NCBI GenBank assembly: GCA_023953905.1
Contig: JAMLJA010000018.1
Span: 32,132 to 96,131, forward strand
Source: Rhizobiaceae bacterium
GTDB lineage: Bacteria > Pseudomonadota > Alphaproteobacteria > Rhizobiales > Rhizobiaceae
Reading direction: 5' to 3'
Length of the DNA: 64,000 bases
The translations under genes were made by a program, and so were the position numbers. Each line of letters begins with the position of its first letter. Position 1 is the stretch's first letter. A model generated the notes under the pieces. The model saw only the letters and a list, made by a program, of their open reading frames with translations. It was not told the DNA's origin and made no database searches. Of the stretch, positions 18,560 through 27,376 are shown piece after piece.

Positions 18560-18570
18560 CGCTATCGAAC

Positions 18571-18608
18571 GATGGGTAGCCGTCGCCGTCGGGCGCCGGC
18601 CACCCGTC
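18571..18608 (+). promoter_or_regulatory. Intercistronic stem-loop
   Basis: GATGGGTAGCCG (18571-18582) pairs with CGGCCACCCGTC (18597-18608) with two wobble positions. It stands 11 bp after the deacetylase stop and before the small CxxC gene, without a T-run, and is probably an attenuating or message-stabilising element. Confidence 0.45.
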
Positions 18609-18621
18609 CCTGGAGGTTGCA

Positions 18622-18921
18622 ATGTGTTCGGTCTGCGGATTTCCGGCGGCCGCGGGGCACTGGACTGAGACGGGCGGTGCATCACCGACGGACCGCTTGC
18701 GATCGCGGTACAGGCGGGCGCAGGTGTTGAAGTCAGTATTGCGCGATTTTGGCCTGACGGCGCATGATGACGGCCTTGTGCCGGGCGTTCAGATCGGCAC
18801 GATGTCTGGCAGCGTCTCAATCGCACGCGATCTGGACGAGGTCTGGTGCACGGTCGAACGAATGCTCGGTCAGCCGATCGACCCGCTGGATGCGCGCTTC
18901 ATCGGCCAGGGTGATGGCTGA
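18622..18921 (+). CDS. Small CxxC-containing protein of unknown function
   Basis: A 99-residue protein beginning MCSVCGFPAAAGHWTE, so a CxxC pair lies at residues 2-5 with a His at 13, which suggests metal binding. The rest is predicted mostly helical, with no signal or membrane segment. GGAGG lies five to six bases before ATG 18622. Its end overlaps the start of the CobW-family GTPase gene by 8 bases, so the two are co-translated and may work as a metal-delivery pair. I do not recognise a characterised family. Confidence 0.75.
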   Translation: MCSVCGFPAAAGHWTETGGASPTDRLRSRYRRAQVLKSVLRDFGLTAHDDGLVPGVQIGTMSGSVSIARDLDEVWCTVERMLGQPIDPLDARFIGQGDG

Positions 18922-19909
18922 TCAGGGGCGCGAGGGCCGAATGCGGCTCACCCTGCTTGGCGGGTTTCTGGGATCCGGAAAGACAACATGGTTGCGCCAT
19001 CAGCTCCATGCGGGGGTGTTTCCTGATGCATATGTCGTCGTCAATGAGGCGGCCGACACGCCGGTTGACGATGCGCTTCTTTCTCGTGCCTCCACAATAG
19101 AGGTTCTCGCGGGCGGCTGCGCCTGTTGCGAGGCGAGGGGCGAACTGGTCGCACTCCTTCGCCGGCTTTGCGACCTGCGTAGCCGGACCGCATCCGATTC
19201 CGCGCGGCTCGAGCACGTGGTGCTTGAAACCAGCGGCCTGGCGGATCCCGCAGAAATACTCGACGCAATTCGCAGCGATCCCGTTCTCGTACATCATGTC
19301 TTCGTCAGCGAAACGGTGGTCTGCGTCGACGCCTTGCACGGTCTCGCTCAGCTTGTGGAAGAGCCACTGGGGCGCCGGCAGGCGGAAGCTGCCAATCGGC
19401 TGGTCATCACCAAGCTTGACGAGGCTCCATCCGCGTCGATCGGGAGGCTTGTCGCGACACTGCGAAGCATCAATCCGGATGCGGTGATCGAGGGAGCGGT
19501 CAAGGGGTCTCCGGTTTCCGCACCGACAGCCGCAGGCGAGGACGCTGTTGCCTTGCCGCAACTTGATGGAAGCGCGGCGGGGCCAATCTTCCCGACCAGA
19601 CTGTCCCTCGACGATCAGATCGACTGGACTGCTTTTGGTGTCTGGCTTTCGGCATTGCTTCATGCCCGGGGAAACGACGTCATGCGGGTCAAGGGCGTGG
19701 TCCGAACCTCCGCCGGGCGGCTTTTGCTGCAGAGCGTGCGCAAGGTTGTGCAGTCACCCGAAATTCTACCTCCCCAAGATGACCGCGACGACGACACCAT
19801 TGTCGTGATCGGTCGCGGTTATCGGGCAGAAGATCTGAGACGTTCGCTGGAGCGTTTCGCAGGCGTGAAACAACGAGAGCAAGGTTCGATCTTCGAGGGG
19901 GTCTCGTGA
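18914..19909 (+). CDS. COG0523/CobW-family GTPase, putative metallochaperone
   Basis: A 331-residue P-loop GTPase. Walker A is GGFLGSGKTT (about 15-24), followed by the family metal motif as GGCACC near residue 68, LETSGLADP near residue 105 and the guanine-specificity TKLD near residue 160. A C-terminal CobW domain is present (about 235-320). Family members deliver zinc or other metals to target enzymes. Here the likely clients are metal enzymes of the same island such as the zinc hydantoinase or the NodB deacetylase; this is inference. It is coupled to genes on both sides (8-bp overlap upstream, 4-bp GTGA downstream). Confidence 0.85.
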   Translation: MADQGREGRMRLTLLGGFLGSGKTTWLRHQLHAGVFPDAYVVVNEAADTPVDDALLSRASTIEVLAGGCACCEARGELVALLRRLCDLRSRTASDSARLEHVVLETSGLADPAEILDAIRSDPVLVHHVFVSETVVCVDALHGLAQLVEEPLGRRQAEAANRLVITKLDEAPSASIGRLVATLRSINPDAVIEGAVKGSPVSAPTAAGEDAVALPQLDGSAAGPIFPTRLSLDDQIDWTAFGVWLSALLHARGNDVMRVKGVVRTSAGRLLLQSVRKVVQSPEILPPQDDRDDDTIVVIGRGYRAEDLRRSLERFAGVKQREQGSIFEGVS

Positions 19910-20559
19910 GCGGAGACGACATTTATCGCAGGCAAAGGTTCGGGCAGAAGACCGGTTTCGGGCAGTTTCCCGCCCTTCTGGTCGTCGATTTCGTCAACGG
20001 TTTTCATGATCCGGAAGTTCTGGGAGGAGGCAACATCCCGGACGCGGTCATGGCGACATTGCCGCTGCTGGAATTTGCGCGCAATCGCGCGATACCGGTC
20101 ATTTTCACGCGCATCGTGTATGCACCCGATGGGTCTGACGCGAGCCTCTGGTGCCAGAAGGTCCCGCGTTTGCAAGACCTCACGGAAGAAGCCCCGGAAA
20201 GCCAGATCGTCGCAACGCTGGCTCCACGTCCGGGCGAGATTGTCATACGCAAGACCCAGGCGTCTGCGTTTTTCGGCACACATCTGGCTGCCTGTCTCGT
20301 CGCCAAAAAGATCGACACGCTGATCGTCACCGGCTGCACCACCAGCGGATGTGTCCGGGCCACAGTCGTTGACGCCATGAGCCTCAACTATCGCACGATC
20401 GTGGCCAGCGACTGTGTCGGGGATCGCGCACTGGATCCCCACCGCGCCAATCTCTTCGATATGGGCCAGAAATATTCAGACCTGATGCGCGGCGCCGAGA
20501 TTATCGCCGCGCTGGACAGACGAATCGCCGAAACGGTCGATAGCACCGAGATGGCCTGA
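19906..20559 (+). CDS. Isochorismatase-family cysteine hydrolase, N-carbamoylsarcosine amidohydrolase-like (second copy)
   Basis: A 217-residue cysteine hydrolase with the complete triad: Asp28 (LLVVDFVNGF), Lys116 (VIRKTQASAFFGT) and Cys149 (GCTTSGCVRAT). The TSGCVRAT form of the active-site loop is that of N-carbamoylsarcosine amidohydrolase. It differs clearly from the copy at 377-1093 in length and loops, so the two are not a recent duplication. GTG 19906 overlaps the CobW-family stop by 4 bases. It would release ammonia and CO2 from an N-carbamoyl compound made by one of the hydantoinases. Confidence 0.8.
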   Translation: MSGDDIYRRQRFGQKTGFGQFPALLVVDFVNGFHDPEVLGGGNIPDAVMATLPLLEFARNRAIPVIFTRIVYAPDGSDASLWCQKVPRLQDLTEEAPESQIVATLAPRPGEIVIRKTQASAFFGTHLAACLVAKKIDTLIVTGCTTSGCVRATVVDAMSLNYRTIVASDCVGDRALDPHRANLFDMGQKYSDLMRGAEIIAALDRRIAETVDSTEMA

Positions 20560-20580
20560 CTCGTATCCTGCGTATCCTGA

Positions 20581-21759
20581 TCAGTCTGATGCAAAAAGCC
20601 GTTCTGCGTCGGGCGAATATTTGGCGACCTTGTCGGGGTCGAGAGAGACGCCAAGTCCCGGTGAATCCGGAATGGCCAGCATGCCGTCCGCGTCGAGCTG
20701 GAACGGCGTAACCATGATCTTGTCCACATAGGCGCTGCCGCCGATATATTCGACGAGATCGACATTGGGGAGCGCGGCTGCAAGCTGCAGGTCCGCCGCG
20801 AGGCCAAGTGCCGTATTCCACCCATGTCCGATATAGCGCACGCCAAAATCCTGCGCCATCCGCGCGATGCGGCGCTGTTCGCTCAGGCCGCCGACCTTGG
20901 TGACGTCAGGCTGGACGATGTCGAAAGCGCCTCGCACCAGGAATGGCAGGTAGGCCTGCCGGCGTGTCAGCACTTCGCCGCCGGCAATCGGAATCCGGCT
21001 CTCGCGCCGCAGGGCGACGAAGTCGTCAATGTCGTCCGGCCTGACCGGTTCCTCGAACCAATAGACGTCGTGATCCGCAAGCATATCAGCTGTCCGAAGC
21101 GCCCATTTCAGGCCGTTGGGCCAGTGGGCGTCGCTTGCGCCGGCGTCAACCATCAGCTTGCCACCTTCGGGAAGCGCACGCTTTGCAGCGTCCACAATCG
21201 CTTCATCCAGCTTGTAATCGTCGCGTCTGCCGAATGGGCCCCAGCCGATCTTGAAAGCCCGGAAACCTTGCTCGCGATACCGCGTGATCTCGTCAGACAT
21301 CGCGGACGGCTCGTCCATCAAGAGAGAGCAGTATGGCATCACGCGATCACGATATCTGCCTCCCGCCAGCCGCCCGATCGAGAGGCCGGTGACCTGGCCC
21401 AAAATGTCCCAGAGCGCTATGTCGATGCCGCTGATTGCGTGGGTGAGGGTGCCGCCGCGCCCCATCCAGAACGTGTTCTGGTGCAGTTTTTCGCTGACCC
21501 GCTCCGGCTCCAGCGCATTTTCTCCAATCAGCAGATTCTCCAGTACCTTGACGGCGGCAACCACGAGGCGACCGTCGGTGAATGAACTGCCAAAGCCTGT
21601 GATTCCCGCATCGGTGTGAACCGCGATCAGTGCATGTATCGAGTCATCCGCCTTGATTTCCTCGGCCCATCCGCCGGGCGGGCTTTCACCAACGAGCGGT
21701 GCAACGGCAACACGAGTAATGCGAACTGGCGCTGTGGAATTTCTTGCTGGCGCTTGCAT
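20581..21759 (-). CDS. Enolase-superfamily mandelate racemase/muconate lactonizing enzyme family protein
   Basis: A 392-residue enolase-superfamily enzyme. The magnesium ligands and acid/base residues can be placed: Lys170 in RAFKIGWGPF, Asp205 (LMVDAGAS), Glu236 (YWFEEPVRPDD), Glu262 (IAGGEVLTR) and His312 (GHGWNT). The usual second lysine of the KxK motif is replaced by glycine, as in some acid-sugar dehydratases. It should abstract the proton next to a carboxylate and either dehydrate or racemise an acid; the substrate is unknown. ATG 21759 was chosen because AGAGGGG precedes it by five bases. The gene shares a promoter region carrying a GntR-type site with the MlrC-like gene. Confidence 0.87.
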   Translation of the reverse strand: MQAPARNSTAPVRITRVAVAPLVGESPPGGWAEEIKADDSIHALIAVHTDAGITGFGSSFTDGRLVVAAVKVLENLLIGENALEPERVSEKLHQNTFWMGRGGTLTHAISGIDIALWDILGQVTGLSIGRLAGGRYRDRVMPYCSLLMDEPSAMSDEITRYREQGFRAFKIGWGPFGRRDDYKLDEAIVDAAKRALPEGGKLMVDAGASDAHWPNGLKWALRTADMLADHDVYWFEEPVRPDDIDDFVALRRESRIPIAGGEVLTRRQAYLPFLVRGAFDIVQPDVTKVGGLSEQRRIARMAQDFGVRYIGHGWNTALGLAADLQLAAALPNVDLVEYIGGSAYVDKIMVTPFQLDADGMLAIPDSPGLGVSLDPDKVAKYSPDAERLFASD

Positions 21760-21808
21760 TGCAACCCCTCTTGTTGCCGGTCTCAGAACGATATTGACTC
21801 CGACGAAT

Positions 21809-21828
21809 ATAGTATACAATTATACAAT
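21809..21828. promoter_or_regulatory. Putative GntR operator, site 1
   Basis: ATAGTATA and TATACAAT flank CAAT, one mismatch short of a perfect inverted repeat. The same 17-base core GTATACnATTATACrAT occurs at 27267 and 29624. This copy lies 50 bp upstream of the enolase-superfamily gene and 137 bp upstream of the MlrC-like gene. Confidence 0.75.
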
Positions 21829-21964
21829 TCAAGATATTGGAGACAGTTTCACTGGCCATCTGCCGCGCCATTTGAGCGTATTTGACGGTGTGGCATGGAC
21901 ATGATGCCGTCCGCCGTGCCGGACGGGCGGACGCGCGCTGTGTCGGTGGAGAAGAGAGCTGAGC

Positions 21965-23464
21965 ATGCCGAGAATACTTGTCTTAGATTGCAAGCAGGAA
22001 ATCTCCTCGTTCAACCCGGTTCCGTCCGAATATGAAAACTTCCACATTTCAAAGGGCGACACGCTTTTCAGCCATCGGGGCTTGAATACCGAGCTCGGCG
22101 GCGCGTTCGACGTGTTCGATCAGCGCTCCAATGTCGTGATTGTCCCAACAATCGCCGCGCGTGCGGGCAGCGCCGGGTTGCTGTCGGCCAACGGGTGGAG
22201 ACGCCTGTCGTCCGAGATACTTGACGCGGTCCGCGACGGCATCGACGGCATAGACGCGATCTACGCATCGCTGCACGGTGCCATGGGGGCGGATGGGGAA
22301 CTCGATCCGGAAGGCTATTTGCTTGCCGCGATCCGCGAGATGGTTGGCCCCGGCATTCCCATCGTCATCTCCCTCGATCTTCACGGTATTCTCACGGACC
22401 GCATGGTGCGCAATGTCAACGGCCTGACGATCTACCACACTTATCCACACGTCGATTTCGCCGACACCGGCGCACGGGCGGCGCGTCTGCTTTTGAGGCT
22501 GATGGAGGACGGCGTCAGACCGGTGCTTGCCCGCGTCATCGTGCCGGCGCTGGTTCGCGGCGACGAACTCATCACCGCAACGGGGTGCTACGGCGACCTC
22601 ATTCGGGAGTGTCAGCGTATCGAACGAGACGGCACTGCGTTGGCCGCGGGCATCATGATCGGCAACCCGTTCACGGACGTTCCGGAATTGTGCACGCAGG
22701 TCATCGTCGAGACGGACGGCGACGCGGCCGTTGCGGAGGCCGAGGCAGTTCGGTTGGCAAATGAGTTCTGGGCGCAGCGATTTCGCATGCAGGGCAAGCT
22801 GATCCCCCTCGACAGGGCAATCGCGCAAGCCCGGACGATGAAAGGTCCTCTCGTTTTCACCGATGCTGCCGATGCGACGTCGTCGGGCGCGACTGGCGAT
22901 TCGAATGCCATCATCGCGGCGTTGAGCGATGCGAACTATCCCGGCAGCGTTCTGGCCCAGATCGTAGATCCCCAAGCCGCGGCTGCCGCACACCGGGCTG
23001 GTGTGGGGGCCACGATCTCCGTGACGTTGGGTGGGGCGATGGATCCTCGGCGCTATCAGCCGATGGCCGTTACCGCCCGAGTCCGGCTGTTGTCAGACGG
23101 CAATTCGCGGCTGGAGACGATGAAAACCGAGCTTGAAGCGGGCCCGACAGCCGTCCTGACGTTCGACAATTTCACGGTCGTCGTGTTTTCCACGTCTATC
23201 AGCCTTTTCGATCGGGCCATGTATTATTCGAATGGTTGCAATCCTGTCGATTTCGGTCTGATCGTGGTGAAGTCGCCGCATACTGAATTCCACATGTACG
23301 ACGCGTGGGTGGAAAAGAACTTCAATGTAGACGCACGGGGCGCGACTTCGGCTGATATCCCAAGTCTCGGTCATACGGTCTGCATGCGGCCTATTTACCC
23401 GCTCGACCGGGACATAGAATTCAAGCCGGAGGCGGTGATCTATTCGATCGCTCCCGGCCGCTGA
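21965..23464 (+). CDS. M81 family metallopeptidase-like protein (MlrC-like)
   Basis: A 499-residue member of the MlrC/M81 family, named after the protein that completes microcystin breakdown in sphingomonads. The family features are present: an early EISSFNPVPSEYENF, the SLHGAMGA stretch near residue 102, a SLDLHG motif near 140 and YHTYPHVD near 158, which carry the proposed zinc ligands, and a C-terminal domain with VKSPHTEF. Most relatives are annotated as peptidases, but the substrates of non-microcystin members are unknown. It is co-located with sulfatases and a peptide-type ABC importer, so it may cleave a peptide or amide bond of the imported compound. Confidence 0.83.
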   Translation: MPRILVLDCKQEISSFNPVPSEYENFHISKGDTLFSHRGLNTELGGAFDVFDQRSNVVIVPTIAARAGSAGLLSANGWRRLSSEILDAVRDGIDGIDAIYASLHGAMGADGELDPEGYLLAAIREMVGPGIPIVISLDLHGILTDRMVRNVNGLTIYHTYPHVDFADTGARAARLLLRLMEDGVRPVLARVIVPALVRGDELITATGCYGDLIRECQRIERDGTALAAGIMIGNPFTDVPELCTQVIVETDGDAAVAEAEAVRLANEFWAQRFRMQGKLIPLDRAIAQARTMKGPLVFTDAADATSSGATGDSNAIIAALSDANYPGSVLAQIVDPQAAAAAHRAGVGATISVTLGGAMDPRRYQPMAVTARVRLLSDGNSRLETMKTELEAGPTAVLTFDNFTVVVFSTSISLFDRAMYYSNGCNPVDFGLIVVKSPHTEFHMYDAWVEKNFNVDARGATSADIPSLGHTVCMRPIYPLDRDIEFKPEAVIYSIAPGR

Positions 23465-23541
23465 CGTGCCTCGCGGCGATCGATTAGGGACGGTCCCACG
23501 AATGGCGAAATGGACGGGCGTTTCGTGAGGGCAGGACTGGC

Positions 23542-23874
23542 ATGAATAGCCGCCCCAATATTCTCTTTCTGCTTTCAACCAGCATGCGCAAAAGATCGCG
23601 GGCTGCTACGGCGATGACCTGACCCCGACGCCTAACATCGACAGAATTGCTCTTCGAGGACGACCCTGACGAACGCCACGACCTGGGCGAAGACCCGAGC
23701 TTAGCTGAGCTCCGCCAGCGTCTTGGCGCGCGCCTTTTGGAGGGATGGGATCCTATGCGCATCCGTGAAGAGGTCGACCTGCGATGCGCCGAGAAGGCGC
23801 TTCTGAGACGATGGGGACAGAAGACGCAGCCCCCGAGCCTGTTTCAGTTTCCGATCACGGCAAAAGATAGCTAG
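23542..23874 (+). pseudogene. Relic of a third sulfatase (frameshift plus large internal deletion)
   Basis: The frame from ATG 23542 reads MNSRPNILFLLS, the standard start of a sulfatase. One base is then missing: in the next frame the text continues QHAQKIAGCYGDDLTPTPNI, as expected after a normal SDQH. Around 23648 the frame changes again and joins LFEDDPDERHDLGEDPSLAE, the characteristic C-terminal region of sulfatases. About 1 kb of the middle, including the CxPxR active site, is gone. The stretch 23465-23541 before it holds no gene. It follows the MlrC-like gene on the same strand, so an active sulfatase probably once sat in that operon. Confidence 0.8.
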
Positions 23875-23898
23875 CTGGAAAAGCCTGCCTGATCGCCT

Positions 23899-25179
23899 TC
23901 AATCGCCAGTGAGTGCCGCAAGCCGGGGAGCGATATCCTTTGCCACGGCTGCCGCGAGTTTCTGACCGCGTTCGTCTTCGATTTCGCTGGCCCATCGCTG
24001 CATACGTTCCGTCAGATGGAGGATGGTCGCAGCATAGTCCTGATAATGCTTGAAGCGCTCGAATCCGCCATCCTCGCGCGGCGTCAGATAGACGTTGAGT
24101 TCTTCCTCGGGATCGGCTCGCAAGTCATACAGCTCATGCGCGCCATTGGCCGACGCGATCAACTTCCAATCAGCCGTTCGGATCGCACGCTGCTCGATCT
24201 TGCTCACATGCGTGACGTTCTGAACGAAGTAGTCGTCACGCCATCCGCGCGCATTCTCGTCGACGAGCAGCGGCTTCAGGCTGCGGCCATGCATGTCGTC
24301 CGGGATGGGCGTACCTGCGAAGTCCAGCATTGTCGGCGCCAGATCCTGCAGCCCGATCGGGCTGTCGCAACGCGATGACGGCCTGATACCGGGGCCCTCC
24401 ACGATGAATGGAATGCGTATTGCGTCGTCATGGCATACGAATTTGTGCTCACCCTCCGGTCGATAGAAGAATGTGTCGCCGTGGTCCGAGAAATAGAAGA
24501 CGACCGTGTTGTCTGCCAAGCCGCAGTCGCTCAGCGCGGCCCTCACGCGGGCAAGATCTTCGTCGAGGGCGCTCACTGCCGCATAATATCCCGCAAATGG
24601 CACTCCTTTCCCGCGATAGGGCGCGTAGAAGCGTTCGGGTGCGGAGTAGGGATCGTGAGGCGGGTAGAAGCTCAGCACCATGGCGAATGGCTGGGTCTCG
24701 CTCTTCCTCTCGCTGAGAAAGGCAAGAGCCGCGTCCGTCTGGCGATTGGGCCTGTACTGGCCGTCAAGAAGCCCGTCGATCCAATGGCCCTTGCGTGAAT
24801 TAAATGATTCTTCCCAGACGTCGAAGAATGGTGGCTGATTTTCGCCGAGATGCCACTTGCCGAAATGCGCGGTCAGGTAGCCTGCCTCCTGAAGATGATC
24901 GAATACCGTCTTCTTCACCCCGGCATGCGAGGCGAAGGCGTTGTCGACGCCGTAGAGATTGTCGATGAGCTTGTGACGATGAGGGTAGACACCTGTCCAC
25001 ATCGTCCCGCGCGCCGGCGTGCAAACGGGCCATGGCGTGAACGCGGCATCGAAAGATTTGCCGGCCGCCGCCATGGCGTCGGTGCCTGGGGTTACTGTGA
25101 AGCGGTTCCCGTATGACGCCAGTGAATCACTGCGCTGCTGGTCTGAAATGACAAGGACGATATTCGGAAGGCTCGACAC
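23899..25179 (-). CDS. Sulfatase (formylglycine-dependent)
   Basis: A 426-residue sulfatase of the alkaline phosphatase fold. The formylglycine motif is CTPAR at residues 53-57, followed by GTMWTGVYPHRH. Asp13 and Gln14 (VISDQQ) and the SDHGDTF segment near residue 231 supply metal ligands. No signal peptide is visible, so a cytoplasmic enzyme acting on imported substrate is likely, which fits the ABC importer downstream. It must be activated by conversion of Cys53 to formylglycine; a matching maturase gene lies at 33243. It is the first gene after a leftward pair of transporter ATPase genes. Confidence 0.9.
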   Translation of the reverse strand: MSSLPNIVLVISDQQRSDSLASYGNRFTVTPGTDAMAAAGKSFDAAFTPWPVCTPARGTMWTGVYPHRHKLIDNLYGVDNAFASHAGVKKTVFDHLQEAGYLTAHFGKWHLGENQPPFFDVWEESFNSRKGHWIDGLLDGQYRPNRQTDAALAFLSERKSETQPFAMVLSFYPPHDPYSAPERFYAPYRGKGVPFAGYYAAVSALDEDLARVRAALSDCGLADNTVVFYFSDHGDTFFYRPEGEHKFVCHDDAIRIPFIVEGPGIRPSSRCDSPIGLQDLAPTMLDFAGTPIPDDMHGRSLKPLLVDENARGWRDDYFVQNVTHVSKIEQRAIRTADWKLIASANGAHELYDLRADPEEELNVYLTPREDGGFERFKHYQDYAATILHLTERMQRWASEIEDERGQKLAAAVAKDIAPRLAALTGD

Positions 25180-25191
25180 GATTGCTCCTTG

Positions 25192-26202
25192 CTAGACAGA
25201 CGGAAATGGATTGGCCGGAGAGCCCGCCAAATGACACGAGACGGTGTGGCCCGGTGCCAGTTCGCGCAATGTTGGCGGCTCAGTGGAGCACCGCGCAATC
25301 GCAATGGGACAGCGCGTATGAAATCGGCATCCACTGGGCGGGTTCGCGGCGCTGGGCACATCACCCATGATCGTGAAGAAGGATTTGCGCCCTTTGGCGG
25401 CGGATGGCACCGACCGTAGCAGTGCCTGCGTGTAGGGATGCGCAGGGCTTTGAAACAGCGGCCCGCGCGGGGCGAGCTCGACGATCTGGCCGAGATACAT
25501 CACCGCGACCCGGTCCGAAATGTGCCGGACCACGCCAAGGTCGTGGGAAATGAACAGATAGGTCAGACCGAGTTCGCGCTTCAGTTCCTGCAGAAGATTG
25601 AGGATTTGCGCCTGCACGGACACGTCGAGCGCCGATACCGCTTCGTCGCACACGATAAAGGCCGGCTCCAGGGCCAGTGCACGGGCGATGCAGATGCGCT
25701 GGCGTTGACCGCCTGAGAATTCGTGTGGGTATCGCCCGGCGTGGAAGCTCGCTAGTCCGACCCGGTCGAGCAGGCGCCGCAGTTTCCGTTCGCGGGCCAC
25801 ATGATCGTCCACGCCATGAATGACAAGCGGTTCCACGATGAGTTCACCCGCAGTCATGCGTGGATTGAGCGCGCCGAACGGATCCTGGAAAATGATCTGC
25901 ATGTGACGCCGCATGGCGCGCATCTCGCTCGCCTCAAGCGAGAGGACGTCCTTTCCGTCGAACTGGACGCTGCCCGCCGTGGCGCCGAGCAGGCGCAGAA
26001 CCAGCCTGCCGGTGGTGGTTTTTCCGCACCCGCTCTCACCGACCAGTCCGAGTGTTTCGCCCCGGTCTATGGTGAAGCTCACATCGTCTACGGCACGAAT
26101 GGAATGGCTTTCGCCGAAAAACCCGCTTTTGCCTGCCGTAAAATCCTTGCGGAGCCGATCAACGACGAGGATGGGATCGCTCTGTGGGTGGGACGAAATC
26201 AC
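25192..26202 (-). CDS. Oligopeptide/dipeptide ABC transporter ATP-binding protein (OppF/DppF-like)
   Basis: A 336-residue ATPase with Walker A GESGCGKTT, signature FSGGQRQRI, Walker B FIVCDEAVSALD and the C-terminal oligopeptide-specific domain with its cysteine-rich CRFHTRCPIAIARC stretch. GTG 26202 was chosen because it overlaps the stop of the upstream ATPase gene (GTGA) and has AGGGG upstream. It is one of two ATPases of the importer whose binding protein and permeases are encoded at 29744-33246, apart from the ATPases but under the same predicted operator. Confidence 0.9.
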   Translation of the reverse strand: MISSHPQSDPILVVDRLRKDFTAGKSGFFGESHSIRAVDDVSFTIDRGETLGLVGESGCGKTTTGRLVLRLLGATAGSVQFDGKDVLSLEASEMRAMRRHMQIIFQDPFGALNPRMTAGELIVEPLVIHGVDDHVARERKLRRLLDRVGLASFHAGRYPHEFSGGQRQRICIARALALEPAFIVCDEAVSALDVSVQAQILNLLQELKRELGLTYLFISHDLGVVRHISDRVAVMYLGQIVELAPRGPLFQSPAHPYTQALLRSVPSAAKGRKSFFTIMGDVPSAANPPSGCRFHTRCPIAIARCSTEPPTLRELAPGHTVSCHLAGSPANPFPSV

Positions 26203-27230
26203 TGGCCCACCCCTGGAAACTGGTAACCCGTATTGCGGATGCACGCTGCACGATGGCCGCCGCCGCAGTCGATCAAATCCGGTACCGCCGTCGCGCATAT
26301 GGGCCTTGCATATCCGCAGCGTGGCTCGAAGCGACATCCCGGCGGAAGGTCGAATACCGGCGGAACTGTTCCCCTGATAGTCTGGAGATGCTCCTGGTCG
26401 CGATCCACGGGTGGAATGCTGGCGAGCAGACCTTCCGTATAGGGATGCAGCGGGTGAGTGAATACTGCGTCGGCTCGCGCGTCCTCCAGCACCTGACCCA
26501 CATACATGATCAGCACCCTGTCGGTGAAAGCAGACACCACGCCGAGATCGTGGCTGATCAGGATGATTCCCATTTTGTATTCGGCCTGCAGGTCTAGCAT
26601 CAGGTCGAGGATCTGCGCCTGCACTGTCACATCAAGCGCCGTCGTCGGTTCGTCCGCGATCAACAGTTTCGGCCGACAGATCAGAGCCATCGCAATCATC
26701 ACCCGCTGCCGCATGCCCCCCGAAAGCCGATGCGGATAGTCGTCCATCCGTTGTTCGGGGGAGGGAATGCCGACCCGGCGAAGCGCTTCGATGCCCCGCT
26801 CGCGCGCTTCGCGCCGGCTGACATTCATATGTCGGCGCACAGTTTCCATGATCTGGCCGCCGATTGTGAGCACAGGATTGAGCGCGGTCATCGGCTCCTG
26901 AAAGATCATGCCGATCGAAGCGCCGCGAAGTTCTTCCAGTCGCCCGTCGCTGGCGCTCAGCAGGTCCTCGCCGTTCAACTTCAATCGTTTGGCCGAGAGC
27001 AACCCGTTCTGAGGCAGAAGACGCATGACGGAAAGAGCGGTCATGCTTTTGCCGCTTCCCGACTCCCCGACGATCCCGAGAATCTCACCTGCAGACAGCG
27101 TGAAGGAGAGTCCATCCACCACGTTTGCGCCATTGAACGATACCCGCAGATCCTCGACCTCAAGCAAAGGCTCTGAGATTGCTGAGTTTTCCGCCGCGTC
27201 TCCCGTGTTCCGCACATCCGATGCCTGCAC
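26199..27230 (-). CDS. Oligopeptide/dipeptide ABC transporter ATP-binding protein (OppD/DppD-like)
   Basis: A 343-residue ATPase. Walker A is GESGSGKSM, the signature LSGGMRQRV, Walker B LLIADEPTTALD, and the C-terminal domain carries the CRFEPRCGYARPIC cysteine cluster. GTG 27230 has GAGAGG six bases upstream; longer in-frame starts would read through the operator at 27267. It is the first gene of a leftward operon with the OppF-like ATPase and the sulfatase. The cargo is probably the sulfated compound handled by this region, not necessarily a peptide. Confidence 0.9.
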   Translation of the reverse strand: MQASDVRNTGDAAENSAISEPLLEVEDLRVSFNGANVVDGLSFTLSAGEILGIVGESGSGKSMTALSVMRLLPQNGLLSAKRLKLNGEDLLSASDGRLEELRGASIGMIFQEPMTALNPVLTIGGQIMETVRRHMNVSRREARERGIEALRRVGIPSPEQRMDDYPHRLSGGMRQRVMIAMALICRPKLLIADEPTTALDVTVQAQILDLMLDLQAEYKMGIILISHDLGVVSAFTDRVLIMYVGQVLEDARADAVFTHPLHPYTEGLLASIPPVDRDQEHLQTIRGTVPPVFDLPPGCRFEPRCGYARPICATAVPDLIDCGGGHRAACIRNTGYQFPGVGQ

Positions 27231-27266
27231 AGTGATCCTCTCAGAAATCGCTTTACCAGCGCAATG

Positions 27267-27286
27267 ATTGTATACCATTATACGAT
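27267..27286. promoter_or_regulatory. Putative GntR operator, site 2
   Basis: ATTGTATA and TATACGAT flank CCAT, giving an inverted repeat with one mismatch and the same core as sites 1 and 3. It lies 37 bp upstream of the OppD-like gene and 91 bp upstream of the second sulfatase, so it can serve both divergent units. Confidence 0.78.
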
Positions 27287-27376
27287 TTGCAAGGGCGCAC
27301 GAAGATTGAGTGCCCGTATTTTGGGTGGCTTTCGACGGGTACGGCGCGCGCCTGCCAAGCAACGGATGGGTTGAGT

